From contig MGOE01000131.1 in the NCBI GenBank assembly GCA_001797035.1, positions 1-17,933 of the forward strand: a DNA stretch of 17,933 nucleotides, given 5' to 3'. A program made the position numbers and the translations under genes. This document shows positions 7,711 to 15,767 of this stretch, piece by piece (position 1 is the stretch's first letter; each line of letters starts with the position of its first letter). The notes beneath the pieces are model-generated. The model was not told the DNA's origin and searched no databases. It saw only the letters and a program-made list of their open reading frames with translations. The stretch is from Chloroflexi bacterium RBG_16_72_14 (GTDB lineage Bacteria; Chloroflexota; Limnocylindria; Limnocylindrales; CSP1-4).

Positions 7711-10607
7711 CCATCGGCCTCCCGCTGCGGCGCGACGATCGCCACCGCGAGGTCCTCCATGCGCAGCGCCAGGATTTCGTCGGGGCCCGCGGGCAAGGCG
7801 CGCGACGGCCGTCGAGGCGCGAGCCGCTCGACGAGGTCAAACGGTTCGAGACCGCGGAACCGGAAGCCGGAGACGACCTCGACGGGCGCACGCCCGGCGA
7901 GGCGCGGCAGCGATCGGAGCCGGCTCGCGACCGCCGCCGCAGCGGCGATGCGTCGGAGCCCGTCCACGCGGACCCAGCGGACGCTCGCAACTCGCTGCGC
8001 CAGCCCCTCGATCGTCGTGGCGTGGACGTCCGTCCCGAACCCGCGATCCGCCGTCCCGTCCTCGTCGGCACCGTCGGCCACGCGCAGGGCGGCGCGGACC
8101 GCGGCGACCACGTCGGCGTCATGGACGGTCCCGTCGACGGCGACCCGGAGGTCGACGCCGAAGCACTGTCGCCGCCCGCCGACCACGATGACCGGGAACC
8201 GCGCCGCCCCACGCCGCCGGTCCGCGGTCGCGACGATCCGCCGTACTTGATCGAGCTCGGTCTCGCGGCCGGCGTCCATGAGCACGGTCACCACCGTGGC
8301 CGGGACGTTGTCGACCAGCCGCCAGGCGGCCTTCGCCCGCGACACGCCGGCCACCGCGAGGGCCTCGGCCTCGAAGTCGCCGAGGCTGACCAGCCGGTCG
8401 AGCGCCTGGATCCTGCCTGGTGCGGCGACGCGCGCGCTGGCCGCCGTCTCGGACCGCTCGCCCCCGGTCACCTCGCCGGGCAGCCGGATCCGGTCCAGCC
8501 GATCGAGCCGGGTCGCGGCTGCCACCGATGTCTGCGGCCGGAGCGGTCCGAACGCGCCGGCGCCCGTTCGGTAGCGCGCGACGACGTTGTCCGCCCCTGA
8601 CGGAAGGCGCGCGCCGGTCCGCCCGTCTCCGAATTGCACCCACGACGCGCCGCCGTCGTCCTCGCGGACGACGTAGACCTCGTCCGCCGGGCCTGCGCCG
8701 AACAGCGACGCGACCCGTCGCCAGCGCCGTCCCGCGACGTAGACGTCCAGCTCCGGGACCTCGGGGGGCGTCGAGCCCGGGGTGGTGAGGTAGGTCAAGG
8801 GCGTCTTGGGCAGCGGCATCGTCTGGAACGTGGCCCGCGCGTCGCCGCTCCCGATCGCCTCCTCGCGCTCGAGCCGGCCCTGGGTCGCATCGACGATGTT
8901 CCCGTGCACGACGACGGGCGACGCCTCGGGGCCGAAGTCCGCGTAGTCAACCGGCGTGTCGATGCGCAGCATCCGCAGGGCGCGCCGGTCGGACGCCAGG
9001 CCGGGCGCGGGCTCGACCGCCTGGACGCTCACGGTCGTCGGCGCATCGGACGGCGGCACGAGGAGCAGTCGTCTGCCGGCCAGCGTGGCCGCCTCGGTTC
9101 CCGTCCCGACGAAGCCGAGCCGATTGCCGCTCGAGTCCTGTGACGGCACCGGCGCCGCCCGGAACCTGAGCTCGGGGCTGGTCGCCTCGTGGAATGTCAG
9201 GTCGGCGATGTTCGCCCAGCCGCCGGCGTCGTCCGACATCGGGACGTCGAGGCTGAGGATCGTGCTCGGCCCCGAGAGCGACCCCCAGGTCAGCGAGCCC
9301 TGGCGGACTCCGTCGACGGTGCGGACGACGGTCATGTTCGCGTGCCGTCCGTAGCGAACCCTCGCGAGGTCGACCCGCCCGGCGGGCGATCGATACTCGG
9401 CGACGAGCAACGTCGCCCTCGACAGGCTCTCGGCAGGCGCCCAGCCGCTCGACGCTCCTCCGTCCGTGCCGCCGAAGATGCCGCCCACCGCCGACCGTGC
9501 GGCGTCGAGCGCCGCCTCGGCGGTGTTCACGAACGCCTCCGCAGTCTGCGCCTGCTGCCGCTGGATCGCGCCGAACTCGGTGCGGTCGATGTACTCGGCC
9601 CGGTCGAACACCGTCCTTCCGGGCTGCGTCAGCTGGCAGACCACGACCATGCCGGGCGTCAGGTCCAACACCGATGCGTCGAGCGGGATCTCGTCCGCCC
9701 CGAGGCTCGGGCGCCCGTCCGTGGTGGCGGACGTCCTCGCGCCGAGGCTCCGGGTGGGCTCGACAGCCACGTTCCGGGCATTCCCATTCGCGTCCGCCGT
9801 GACCCAATGGGGAGGCGCGTTGTGCCCGAAGTGGCGGAAGGTGCGGCCGATCCGATACCCGACGAGCTCGCGCGCCGGGGCGACGCCGCGCAGGTTGCCG
9901 CGCACCGTGACCAGGGTCTCGCCCCGGCGCTCACGCACGGCGTCGACCACCACGACCTGCGCGCGCCCCCAGCTGTCCGCCGAGCCGCCCGAGCCGAGGA
10001 TCAGCCGCTGGCCGGGCTGGAGCTCGAGGTCGGCCGGGCCACGAGCGATCGCGAGCTCCCGCGTGTCCGCCGCGACCTCGGGCGTGAGCAGCGGGCGGCA
10101 CAGCGCGAATCGGCTCAGCCAGGGGTATGCGACGAGGGCGTCCGTCGTCTGGAACTCGGCCGGGCCCTCGATCCCGCTCACCTGCGCCGTGAGCGGGAAG
10201 CCGGCGGCGACGATGAGGGGCTCCGTGCCGCGCACCTCGAGCGCGAACACGCCCCGGCCGCCGACGCCCGGCGCCAGCCGGTAGCCCACGAGCCGGACGA
10301 GCGCCCCGACGCTCTCCCGCCAGGTCGCCGTCCGCAGGTAGGCCTCGTTCGCGTACAGCTCCTGGTAGAAGGTCAGGATGTCGCCCAGGATCGCGGCGCC
10401 CTCGAGCAGCGCGATCCCAGGGTCGTCCGACCCGCGATGCGTCCAGCCACGGAGAGCGGGCTCGACGTCGAGCCGCCGGAGCAGGAACGCGCGGATCTCG
10501 GCGTAGGTACCGATCCGCCGCCGGATCCGCGGCAGCACCGGGCGGTTGGCCGGGCAGCGCGGAAAGCCCGGGTCGCGCCTGCAGGCGTCGTCGAGCTCGG
10601 GGATCAT
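7707..10607 (-). CDS. baseplate wedge protein 2, J/gp6-like (Afp12-like)
   Basis: This 966-aa protein is the second large J-like wedge protein. The start is the ATG at 10607, which forms an ATGA overlap with the first J gene; 111 further codons upstream in frame are an Arg/Pro/Gly-rich shadow of that gene. The N-terminal region repeats the helical signature of its neighbour: GSDDPGIALLEGAAILGDIL then TFYQELYANEAYLRTATWRE at about 59-98, followed by VRLVGYRLAPGVGGRGVFAL. The middle is made of beta domains (LELQPGQRLILGSGG, TVRGNLRGV, WVQFGDGRTGARLPSGADNV). The C-terminal J domain includes AAWRLVDNVPATVVTVLMDA, FPVIVVGGRRQCFGVDLRVA and VASVRWVRVDGLRRI. The last residues overlap the gpI-like start by 4 bp (ATGA). 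It is longer than typical phage J proteins, in line with eCIS Afp12-type proteins. Confidence 0.9.
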   Translation of the reverse strand: MIPELDDACRRDPGFPRCPANRPVLPRIRRRIGTYAEIRAFLLRRLDVEPALRGWTHRGSDDPGIALLEGAAILGDILTFYQELYANEAYLRTATWRESVGALVRLVGYRLAPGVGGRGVFALEVRGTEPLIVAAGFPLTAQVSGIEGPAEFQTTDALVAYPWLSRFALCRPLLTPEVAADTRELAIARGPADLELQPGQRLILGSGGSADSWGRAQVVVVDAVRERRGETLVTVRGNLRGVAPARELVGYRIGRTFRHFGHNAPPHWVTADANGNARNVAVEPTRSLGARTSATTDGRPSLGADEIPLDASVLDLTPGMVVVCQLTQPGRTVFDRAEYIDRTEFGAIQRQQAQTAEAFVNTAEAALDAARSAVGGIFGGTDGGASSGWAPAESLSRATLLVAEYRSPAGRVDLARVRYGRHANMTVVRTVDGVRQGSLTWGSLSGPSTILSLDVPMSDDAGGWANIADLTFHEATSPELRFRAAPVPSQDSSGNRLGFVGTGTEAATLAGRRLLLVPPSDAPTTVSVQAVEPAPGLASDRRALRMLRIDTPVDYADFGPEASPVVVHGNIVDATQGRLEREEAIGSGDARATFQTMPLPKTPLTYLTTPGSTPPEVPELDVYVAGRRWRRVASLFGAGPADEVYVVREDDGGASWVQFGDGRTGARLPSGADNVVARYRTGAGAFGPLRPQTSVAAATRLDRLDRIRLPGEVTGGERSETAASARVAAPGRIQALDRLVSLGDFEAEALAVAGVSRAKAAWRLVDNVPATVVTVLMDAGRETELDQVRRIVATADRRRGAARFPVIVVGGRRQCFGVDLRVAVDGTVHDADVVAAVRAALRVADGADEDGTADRGFGTDVHATTIEGLAQRVASVRWVRVDGLRRIAAAAAVASRLRSLPRLAGRAPVEVVSGFRFRGLEPFDLVERLAPRRPSRALPAGPDEILALRMEDLAVAIVAPQREADG

Positions 10608-13123
10608 GCCCGGCCTCCCTGGAGCTCGAACGTGATCGTGCCCGCCTCGAGCCGGTCCGGGTCGTTGCGAACCAGGATGATCTCGTTGGCCCGCAGGCCG
10701 ACGATCGCGTCGGTCGCCGGGGACGTCGCGCCGAACCGGCGCATCCGGATCGCGACCACGTGCTCGATCCCCGGGATGTCGGCAAGCCCGCCGGCGATCT
10801 CGCTGGCGTGGAGGTCCTGGCCGAACGTCCAGCGGTCGGGGTGGAAGAACGCCGCCCGGCCGTCGCGCCTGATCCGGTCGGAGAACGCCTCGCGGAGCTC
10901 GACCCGGAGGTCGTCCGGCCACACCTCCGGGTCCACGCACAGCGTGACCGTGATCTCGAGCGGCACGAGCGCAGGCCCACGCAGCTCGATGTCCTCGCCG
11001 ATGAGGCGCACGGCGTCGAGGTGGCGCATCACCGCGGCGCGCAGGTCGTCGTCGAGCGCCACGCCGCCGACCGGGTCGACCGTGACCTGCACCGTGCGCC
11101 AGCTCCCCGTCCAGGCGTAGCGCGCGGCGGCGCGGGCGACCCGCGGCACCTCGCTCGCACGCCGGGCGTAGTCCGCGAGCGTCACCCCGCGGAGCTGACG
11201 CGCCCGGAACGCCTCGGGGATGCGCCGGATGGCCTGGGCGATCGGCTCGGGGTCGCGCCCGTCGGACACGTCCAGGGGGTTCGTCACGCTCGCGGTCTCG
11301 ACCAGGCCGTCATGGCCTGTATCGAAGTGCACGATCGAGTCCGCGCCCACGTTCCCCTCGAGCGGCCGACCAACCTGGTACGTGCAAACGACGGTCGCGG
11401 CCGTGGGCAGGCGCCGGCCGTTCGTCCCGTTGCCGAAGCGGATCACGCTCCGGCCCAGCTCGTCGGTCTCCACCATGAAGTGCGGATCGTCCGGGTGGCT
11501 GTGGACGAGGCTCGGGCACTCGTGCCAGTCCTCGCTGCCCGCCGCCGTCTCGACGGTCACGGCGAGCGTCGAGCACGAGGGCAACTCGCCCCCCGGCGGC
11601 GCGAAGCGGTAGGCGAGGCGGCCCTCCTCCTCGGGCAGGCGGCAGACGACGCCGTCGGGGCGGCCGCCGGCGCCCGGCAGGCAGGGATCGTCGACGCCGG
11701 CGCAGGGCTCGATCGCCCGCTCGTAGTGCCGGATCCGGTCGGCGTCCTGGACGAGCGGGTTCAGCTCGATCGTCGGGTCTTTGAACGTGACCGTGACCAG
11801 GCGTCCGTGGGTCGCGCGGACGAGGTTGCCGCTCACGATCGTGATGTCGTCCCGATCGACCTGGGTGTCGCCGCTGCCGCAGGTCGACGTGATGCAGGCG
11901 CCGCGTGCGAGCGGCTCACGCCAGCGCACATGGACGGCCCAGGTGCCGGCGTTGTCGTTGGCCGGCTGGGACGGGTCCGGGTCGTGCACGGAGAACGCCG
12001 AGCCGCGCACGAGCGTCAGGACCTGGCGACGCTCGCGGTCGACGTTGACGGGCAGGCAGGTCTCGGGGTTGCGGACCTCCTCGATCAGGAGGTGGGTGAC
12101 GAGCCCCTCGTTGACTTCCCCGCTGATCGCGTCGGCGTCGGCCTGCGTGTGCACCGCCGAGTCGAGCAGCAGGTCGGCCTCCGTCGTTCCGGCCGGCAGG
12201 CTCCGGACGGCGCCGCCCCAGCTGTGGACGCGCATCCGGTCGAGGAGCCCGTTCACGTGCGTGGTGTCGGTGGAGGCGAACACCTGGCGGCCGCCCTCGA
12301 CGCCCTCCGGGCCGGCGGTCCACGAGATGAGGCCGGGCGGCACGTCGCCGACGACGTTCGCGCCGACGCGAAGCACGAGCCACGTCGACGCCTGGTTGCC
12401 TTGGTGGAGGTGGTAGTCCATCAGCCGGGCGTGGCGGGCGATCGAGACCCGCTTGCGGGCGGTGCCGAGGTAGGCCTCGGCCATGACCCGGTCCTGCAGG
12501 TCGGCGAGCTCGTCGGCGCGAACACTCAGGAGCTCGATCAGCGTCTCGTCGAGGTCCGCCTCGCTGGTCGGCCGCCAGCCGGGGACGCGGTCCATCATCG
12601 CCGCGATCAGCGTGTGCTTGAACGAGTCGAAGTCGCGGGCGAGGTAGTCGATTGCTGGCGCCGGCTCGTCGCTCACCGCGGGCGGACACCAGTCGGGATC
12701 GCACTCGGTCGTGAAGCACCCGGGCCGGAACCGGAAGTCCAGCCGTCGGAACAGCGGGTCCATCGCCGGGAAGGCGACCGACAGCGTGTAGGTCGAGTAG
12801 TCGCCGATCGGGGCGACGTGCAGCTGCAGAGTCGCGGGGCCCGACCCGGCCTCCACGCCGGTCACCTGGACCTCGCCGGGCTCGTCCCCGGCCGGAAGCC
12901 GCGATCCGCCGCGGATCGGGAAGATCGCCCGTGCCCTGTTCGCGTCCGGCTGAGCCTCGGCGAGGATCGCGGCGACGCCGTTGGCGTTCCAGAACTGGAC
13001 GTCGAGCACGGCCTCGGTCGGGTCGGCGGCGGGCGCGAGGTCGACGAGGACCTGGCGCAGGCCGTTCAGCTGGTCGAGGTTCCGTGCGCGCTCCCGGAGC
13101 GCCTCGGCGTCGTAGGTCACCAT
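10604..13123 (-). CDS. baseplate wedge protein 1, J/gp6-like putative baseplate assembly protein (Afp11-like)
   Basis: This 839-aa protein is a large J/gp6-like wedge protein that forms the baseplate ring with gp25 and the second J-like protein. Its N-terminal half has the layout of the 'putative baseplate assembly protein' family: a Cys cluster CFTTECDPDWC (Cys136, 141, 146), then PAIDYLARDFDSFKHTLIAA (157-176), then the helical signature DLDETLIELLSVRADELADL and MAEAYLGTARKRVSIARHAR at about 190-233. The centre is beta-rich (FGNGTNGRRLPTAATVVCTY, the recurring 'V.FG.G..G..P..G' module). The C-terminal part (VPLEITVTLCVDPEVWPDDL, then LREAFSD, and ASEIAGGLADIPGIEHVVAI) is the baseplate-J end. 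Further cysteine pairs (ACITSTCGSG, PCAGVDDPCLPG) make it Cys-rich for a cytoplasmic protein. The start is fixed by the 1-bp gap after gp25; the stop makes an ATGA overlap with the second J gene. Confidence 0.92.
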   Translation of the reverse strand: MVTYDAEALRERARNLDQLNGLRQVLVDLAPAADPTEAVLDVQFWNANGVAAILAEAQPDANRARAIFPIRGGSRLPAGDEPGEVQVTGVEAGSGPATLQLHVAPIGDYSTYTLSVAFPAMDPLFRRLDFRFRPGCFTTECDPDWCPPAVSDEPAPAIDYLARDFDSFKHTLIAAMMDRVPGWRPTSEADLDETLIELLSVRADELADLQDRVMAEAYLGTARKRVSIARHARLMDYHLHQGNQASTWLVLRVGANVVGDVPPGLISWTAGPEGVEGGRQVFASTDTTHVNGLLDRMRVHSWGGAVRSLPAGTTEADLLLDSAVHTQADADAISGEVNEGLVTHLLIEEVRNPETCLPVNVDRERRQVLTLVRGSAFSVHDPDPSQPANDNAGTWAVHVRWREPLARGACITSTCGSGDTQVDRDDITIVSGNLVRATHGRLVTVTFKDPTIELNPLVQDADRIRHYERAIEPCAGVDDPCLPGAGGRPDGVVCRLPEEEGRLAYRFAPPGGELPSCSTLAVTVETAAGSEDWHECPSLVHSHPDDPHFMVETDELGRSVIRFGNGTNGRRLPTAATVVCTYQVGRPLEGNVGADSIVHFDTGHDGLVETASVTNPLDVSDGRDPEPIAQAIRRIPEAFRARQLRGVTLADYARRASEVPRVARAAARYAWTGSWRTVQVTVDPVGGVALDDDLRAAVMRHLDAVRLIGEDIELRGPALVPLEITVTLCVDPEVWPDDLRVELREAFSDRIRRDGRAAFFHPDRWTFGQDLHASEIAGGLADIPGIEHVVAIRMRRFGATSPATDAIVGLRANEIILVRNDPDRLEAGTITFELQGGRA

Positions 13124-13124
13124 G

Positions 13125-13505
13125 TCAGGCCTGCCTCGGGACGAAGCGCAGCCGGCGCGACCGGTCGGCGCCCGGGAGCCGGTACTGGAGCTCGATCGTG
13201 AGCTTCGCCTCCTCGGCGACGACCTCGAGGTGCTCCACGATCACCCGGTGCCCGAGGTACCGGGCGAGGGCGCTGCTCACGGTCGACTTCGCCATCGCCG
13301 CGCCGACGTCGTCGGCGCGCTCGAACACGAGGCGCCGCGCCCCGCCGCCGAAGTCGGGGACGAACGCCCGCTCGCCGGGCGCGGTCAGGATCAGCTGGAT
13401 AACCTCGTCGTGGACGTGCTGGTCCAGGCTCTGGACGCGCTCCGTCCGGCCGTCGTCGCCGATGCGGAACGGGAACGCGAGGTGCGGTCCGTCGGGGGCC
13501 GGCAT
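13125..13505 (-). CDS. gp25-like baseplate wedge protein (GPW/gp25 family)
   Basis: This 126-aa protein is a gp25/GPW-family wedge component, which nucleates sheath assembly on the baseplate. Family signatures are the start AFPFRIGDDGRTERVQSLDQ (about 10-29), the helix HVHDEVIQLILTAPGER (30-46), the FVPDFGGGARRLVFE segment (48-62) with the conserved 'P.FG', a second helix (AAMAKSTVSSALARYL), and the strand pair VIVEHLEVVAEEAKLTIELQ near the end. Length fits the family (about 120-150 aa). The ATG at 13505 overlaps the PAAR-like stop (TGATG); 52 extra in-frame residues upstream lie over the PAAR-like gene and are not gene-like. The stop is followed by a single C and then the ATG of the first J-like gene (TGACATG). 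Confidence 0.94.
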   Translation of the reverse strand: MPAPDGPHLAFPFRIGDDGRTERVQSLDQHVHDEVIQLILTAPGERAFVPDFGGGARRLVFERADDVGAAMAKSTVSSALARYLGHRVIVEHLEVVAEEAKLTIELQYRLPGADRSRRLRFVPRQA

Positions 13506-13834
13506 CACGCGGTCACCGAGCTCTGGCCGGCCGACTTCTGGGCCGTGCCCTGGACGGCGTTCTCGGCGCTGTAGCACTTCCCGACGCTCGTCATGAGGAG
13601 CGCTGCGGTGCCGCCGGCGGATGGTTTCTCCGAGCCCTGCGACCATTCGATCCGCACGCACGGCTGGTACTTCTGCCCGACGGTGAACGGGCAGCCGACG
13701 ACGGTGTGGACGTCGCTCACGAGCAAGGCGAGCGCCTCGCCGACGCGCATGGTCGTGTTGGCAGTCGTCAGCAGCGCGGTTCCGCCGTGTTGGCAGGTGA
13801 TGGTGCTCATGACCGTGAGGACGAGCGCGCTCAT
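13505..13834 (-). CDS. PAAR-like spike-tip protein (Afp10-like)
   Basis: This 109-aa protein follows the spike gene by 4 bp and precedes gp25, the position of the PAAR/PAAR-like tip in eCIS clusters. It is Gly/Ser/Thr-rich and beta-rich, with candidate metal ligands Cys14, His16, His43, Cys48, Cys59 and Cys87 in ITCQHGG, VHTVVGCPFTVG, YQPCVRIEW and VGKCYSAENA. The layout (Cys early, a central VGCPF, a later PC...W and a last Cys) resembles PAAR-like DUF4280 proteins more than classical PAAR with its Pro-Ala-Ala-Arg repeats, which I do not see. The last 20 residues (QGTAQKSAGQSSVTA) are a polar tail. I keep the ATG at 13834; an internal ATG at 13810 (MSTITC) is a possible alternative and neither has a clear Shine-Dalgarno. 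The PAAR call rests on size, composition and position. Confidence 0.72.
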   Translation of the reverse strand: MSALVLTVMSTITCQHGGTALLTTANTTMRVGEALALLVSDVHTVVGCPFTVGQKYQPCVRIEWSQGSEKPSAGGTAALLMTSVGKCYSAENAVQGTAQKSAGQSSVTA

Positions 13835-13838
13835 GGCG

Positions 13839-14369
13839 TCACGTCGTGACCCGGAACGCGGTGTCGTTGATCGATACCCCGCCGTCGTCGATCACGACCT
13901 TCGTCTGCCCGAACCGCAGCGTGATCGCATCGTCGGCGATCGTGATCTCGGCCCGCGAGCCGCTGAGCAGCCGTATCTCCTTGGCGTCGTCGTCGAGCAC
14001 GACCTTGAGACCGCCGGACGTGACGATCGCGCGGCTCTGGATGTCGGCGTCCTCCGGGAGCTCGCCCTGCGCCCACCAGCCGCCGGTCCAGATCGGGTGC
14101 GACGGGTCGCCACCCTCGAACTCGACCCAGACGCCGTCGCCCACCTCGGGCAAGAACAGCATCCCGTGGCCGTCGCCCGCGTACGGCGTTGCCGGAAAGG
14201 CGGGCGGGGACTCCTCGTCGCCGTAGACCGACGGCACCCGGACGGAGATCCGGCCCATGCGGTCGTCGTCGTCCACGCCCGCGACCGTGCCCCGGAAGCG
14301 GCCCCACAGGCGGCCGATGGACGCGCCGGGCGGGGGGGTGGTGAATTCGTCGAGATCCAGGTCGACCAT
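13839..14369 (-). CDS. baseplate spike protein, gpV / gp5 OB-fold (VgrG C-terminal-like)
   Basis: This 176-aa protein is the puncturing spike below the hub. The start ATG at 14369 shares a base with the hub stop (TGATG); a longer frame upstream is a shadow of the hub gene. Residues 18-50 (GRLWGRFRGTVAGVDDDDR then GRISVRVPSVYG) and 69-99 carry the gp5/gpV OB-fold hallmarks, notably GMLFLPEVGDGVWVEFEGGD followed by HPIWTGGWW. Residues 110-176 are short alternating strands (LKVVLDDDAKEIRLLSGS, AEITIADDAITLRFG, TKVVIDDGGVSI) typical of the intertwined triple-stranded beta-helix stalk. There is no lysozyme domain as in T4 gp5. In Afp8 and VgrG the hub and spike are one polypeptide; here they are two adjacent, coupled genes, as in P2-like phages. 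Confidence 0.92.
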   Translation of the reverse strand: MVDLDLDEFTTPPPGASIGRLWGRFRGTVAGVDDDDRMGRISVRVPSVYGDEESPPAFPATPYAGDGHGMLFLPEVGDGVWVEFEGGDPSHPIWTGGWWAQGELPEDADIQSRAIVTSGGLKVVLDDDAKEIRLLSGSRAEITIADDAITLRFGQTKVVIDDGGVSINDTAFRVTT

Positions 14370-15487
14370 CAGAAGATGTCCGGCAGCGCGGGGCCGCCGC
14401 CTCCGGCGCGGGAGCGCGCATTGCGCGCGAGCACGAACCGCTGCGTCCAGGACGAACGGGTGATGTGGTGTCGGACGCGGCGGACGAGGTAGTCGCCGCT
14501 CAGCTCTGCGCTCACCGCCTTGACCGTCACGACGCGGTACGGACCGAGCACCGCGGGATAGCACCCGGTCGCGACCCGCCCGTCGGCCCGGAGCGCGTAG
14601 CTGAACCGCTCGGCGGCCGCCCGCACCGCCGTCTCGGCGTCGACCGAGCCGTCCCCACCGGCTGGCAGGACCCTCGTGGCCGGCACCTCGACCGCGTCGC
14701 CAGCGGCCGAGTCGCCGAGCAGCCGGACGTCCCGGAAGCTCGCCGTCGCCCGGGTGACCGACTTGTCCATCAGGCTCAGCGTCTGGGCCTTGACCGATGC
14801 GGGGCTCTGGGCGTCCTCGTGCGGGTTGAACGTCTCCACGTTCCGGTCTTTGCCCAGCAGGACCAGCGGTGGCAGCCCGTCAGGGCGGCTGGGCAGAGGC
14901 TTGAACACCCCGACGCTCCGCCCCGGGCGGGAGCCGGGGAGGACGTAGGCGTGCATGCCCTGGCGTCGCGCGAGGCCTCGCAGCAGCTGCATGTCCGTCC
15001 CGCGCTGGAACGTCGTGACCGTACCGTCCGCGCCGGAGCGGGACGACGTGTCGATGTCCGTGTCCGCGATGTGACGCTCGTTGCGGAACAGCCGGGACGC
15101 GATCTCGTGGTCCAGCTGCCGCTCGTGCGCGACCTGCCGCTCCTCGCGGTTCAGCAGCACGCTGTCGTCATGCACCACGAGCGTCTCCACGCTCTGGCCC
15201 GGCTGGGCGGTCATCGTCTGGCGTCGCCCGACGATCGGGCCGTCGATCAGCGGCACGAACGTCCCGTCGCCCGGGTCGAGCTCCACGCGCAGGCGCCCGA
15301 AGGTGGCCGCGAACGCCTCGCCCGGGTAGCACCAGTTGCCCTCGTCGTCGGTGCAGATCGGGATCTGGAGCTCGGCCTGCCAGGCCGCGTCCATCCGCTG
15401 GTCGACGTCGACCTCGTCGATCTGGTCGAGCTGGTCGCGGGTCGCCGGCTGGTCGTCGAGGTACAGCCGGAACCGGGGGTCGCCCAT
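14369..15487 (-). CDS. baseplate hub protein, phage late control gene D / gp27-like
   Basis: This 372-aa protein is the central hub: a gpD/gp27-like ring, equivalent to the N-terminal half of VgrG, through which the inner tube meets the spike. Visible features are the N-terminal FRLYLDDQPA and DEVDVDQRMDAAWQAELQI segments, and the hub signature VTTFQRGTDMQLLRGLARRQ followed by GMHAYVLPG at about residues 155-184. A C-terminal beta-rich region (GPYRVVTVKAVSAELSGDYLVRRVRHHI) resembles the end of gpD-like hubs. Two starts are possible: GTG at 15490 and ATG at 15487. I chose the ATG because GGAG lies five bases upstream (only two from the GTG) and because it makes the TGATG junction used elsewhere in the operon. 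No OB-fold or spike follows; the chain ends in a Gly-rich tail (GGGGPALPDIF) and the spike is the next gene. Confidence 0.9.
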   Translation of the reverse strand: MGDPRFRLYLDDQPATRDQLDQIDEVDVDQRMDAAWQAELQIPICTDDEGNWCYPGEAFAATFGRLRVELDPGDGTFVPLIDGPIVGRRQTMTAQPGQSVETLVVHDDSVLLNREERQVAHERQLDHEIASRLFRNERHIADTDIDTSSRSGADGTVTTFQRGTDMQLLRGLARRQGMHAYVLPGSRPGRSVGVFKPLPSRPDGLPPLVLLGKDRNVETFNPHEDAQSPASVKAQTLSLMDKSVTRATASFRDVRLLGDSAAGDAVEVPATRVLPAGGDGSVDAETAVRAAAERFSYALRADGRVATGCYPAVLGPYRVVTVKAVSAELSGDYLVRRVRHHITRSSWTQRFVLARNARSRAGGGGPALPDIF

Positions 15488-15756
15488 CACGTCTCCGGGG
15501 CCTGGATGACGCGGCCGGCCACGGCGAGGCTGGCCGCCTCGAGCTCGGTGTTCGCGTCTGCAATGTGCCAGTAGCGCGTGGGGTCGTCGTACCGCCGCCG
15601 GGCGAGGACGTCGAGGCGATCGGTGCGCTGGAGCGAGTACGGCGCGCCGTCCGTCGCGGGCAGCCGGCGGAGCTTCACGGCGGTCACCTCCCGGCCGTTT
15701 GCCAGCCGGACGGTCACCGTGCCGATGGCGGCGTAGCGGGAGCTCGGGGTGAACAT
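15487..15756 (-). CDS. small LysM-domain tail/baseplate protein (Afp7 C-terminal / gpX-like)
   Basis: This is an 89-aa protein whose second half is a LysM-like fold: YSLQRTDRLDVLARRRYDDP at about 40-59, then TRYWHIADANTELEAASL at 60-77. The pattern (a 'Y.L...DRLD.LA.R.Y.DP..YW.IADAN' run) is the one seen in P2 gpX and in LysM modules of phage and CIS baseplates, where it helps connect tube and hub rather than bind peptidoglycan. The first 39 residues are beta-rich (TVTVRLANGREVTAVKLRRL). Start ATG at 15756 has a GAGG Shine-Dalgarno five bases upstream. A much longer frame covers this region but its upstream part only shadows the tube-adaptor gene. There is no signal peptide, so a periplasmic wall-binding role is unlikely. 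The stop overlaps the start of the hub gene. Confidence 0.88.
   Translation of the reverse strand: MFTPSSRYAAIGTVTVRLANGREVTAVKLRRLPATDGAPYSLQRTDRLDVLARRRYDDPTRYWHIADANTELEAASLAVAGRVIQAPET
15488..15496 (-). promoter_or_regulatory. Shine-Dalgarno that decides the hub start (ATG over GTG)
   Basis: Minus-strand GGAGACGTG immediately precedes the ATG at 15487. GGAG to ATG spacing is five bases, while spacing to the alternative GTG at 15490 is only two. The site lies inside the end of the LysM gene, whose TGA shares its A with the hub ATG. Confidence 0.55.
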
Positions 15757-15767
15757 GGCAGCCTCAC
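15757..15767 (-). promoter_or_regulatory. Shine-Dalgarno for the LysM gene
   Basis: Minus-strand sequence GTGAGGCTGCC separates the CIS-tube stop (TGA, 15768-15770) from the LysM ATG at 15756. GAGG lies five bases before the ATG, so the LysM gene can initiate independently after the upstream stop. Confidence 0.6.

Noticed and set aside
10608..10940. N-terminal extension of the second J-like frame to 10940
   Set aside because: Arg/Pro/Gly-rich shadow of the first J-like gene; ATGA overlap at 10607 marks the start.
10760..13201. 813-aa open frame on the plus strand opposite the first J-like gene
   Set aside because: Antisense frame of GC-rich coding DNA, with Arg/Val/Asp/His-biased composition and no recognisable domain; the minus-strand frame has clear family motifs.
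15487..15756. LysM protein as a cell-wall hydrolase partner
   Set aside because: No signal peptide or catalytic domain; the position between tube adaptor and hub fits the structural LysM role in tails.
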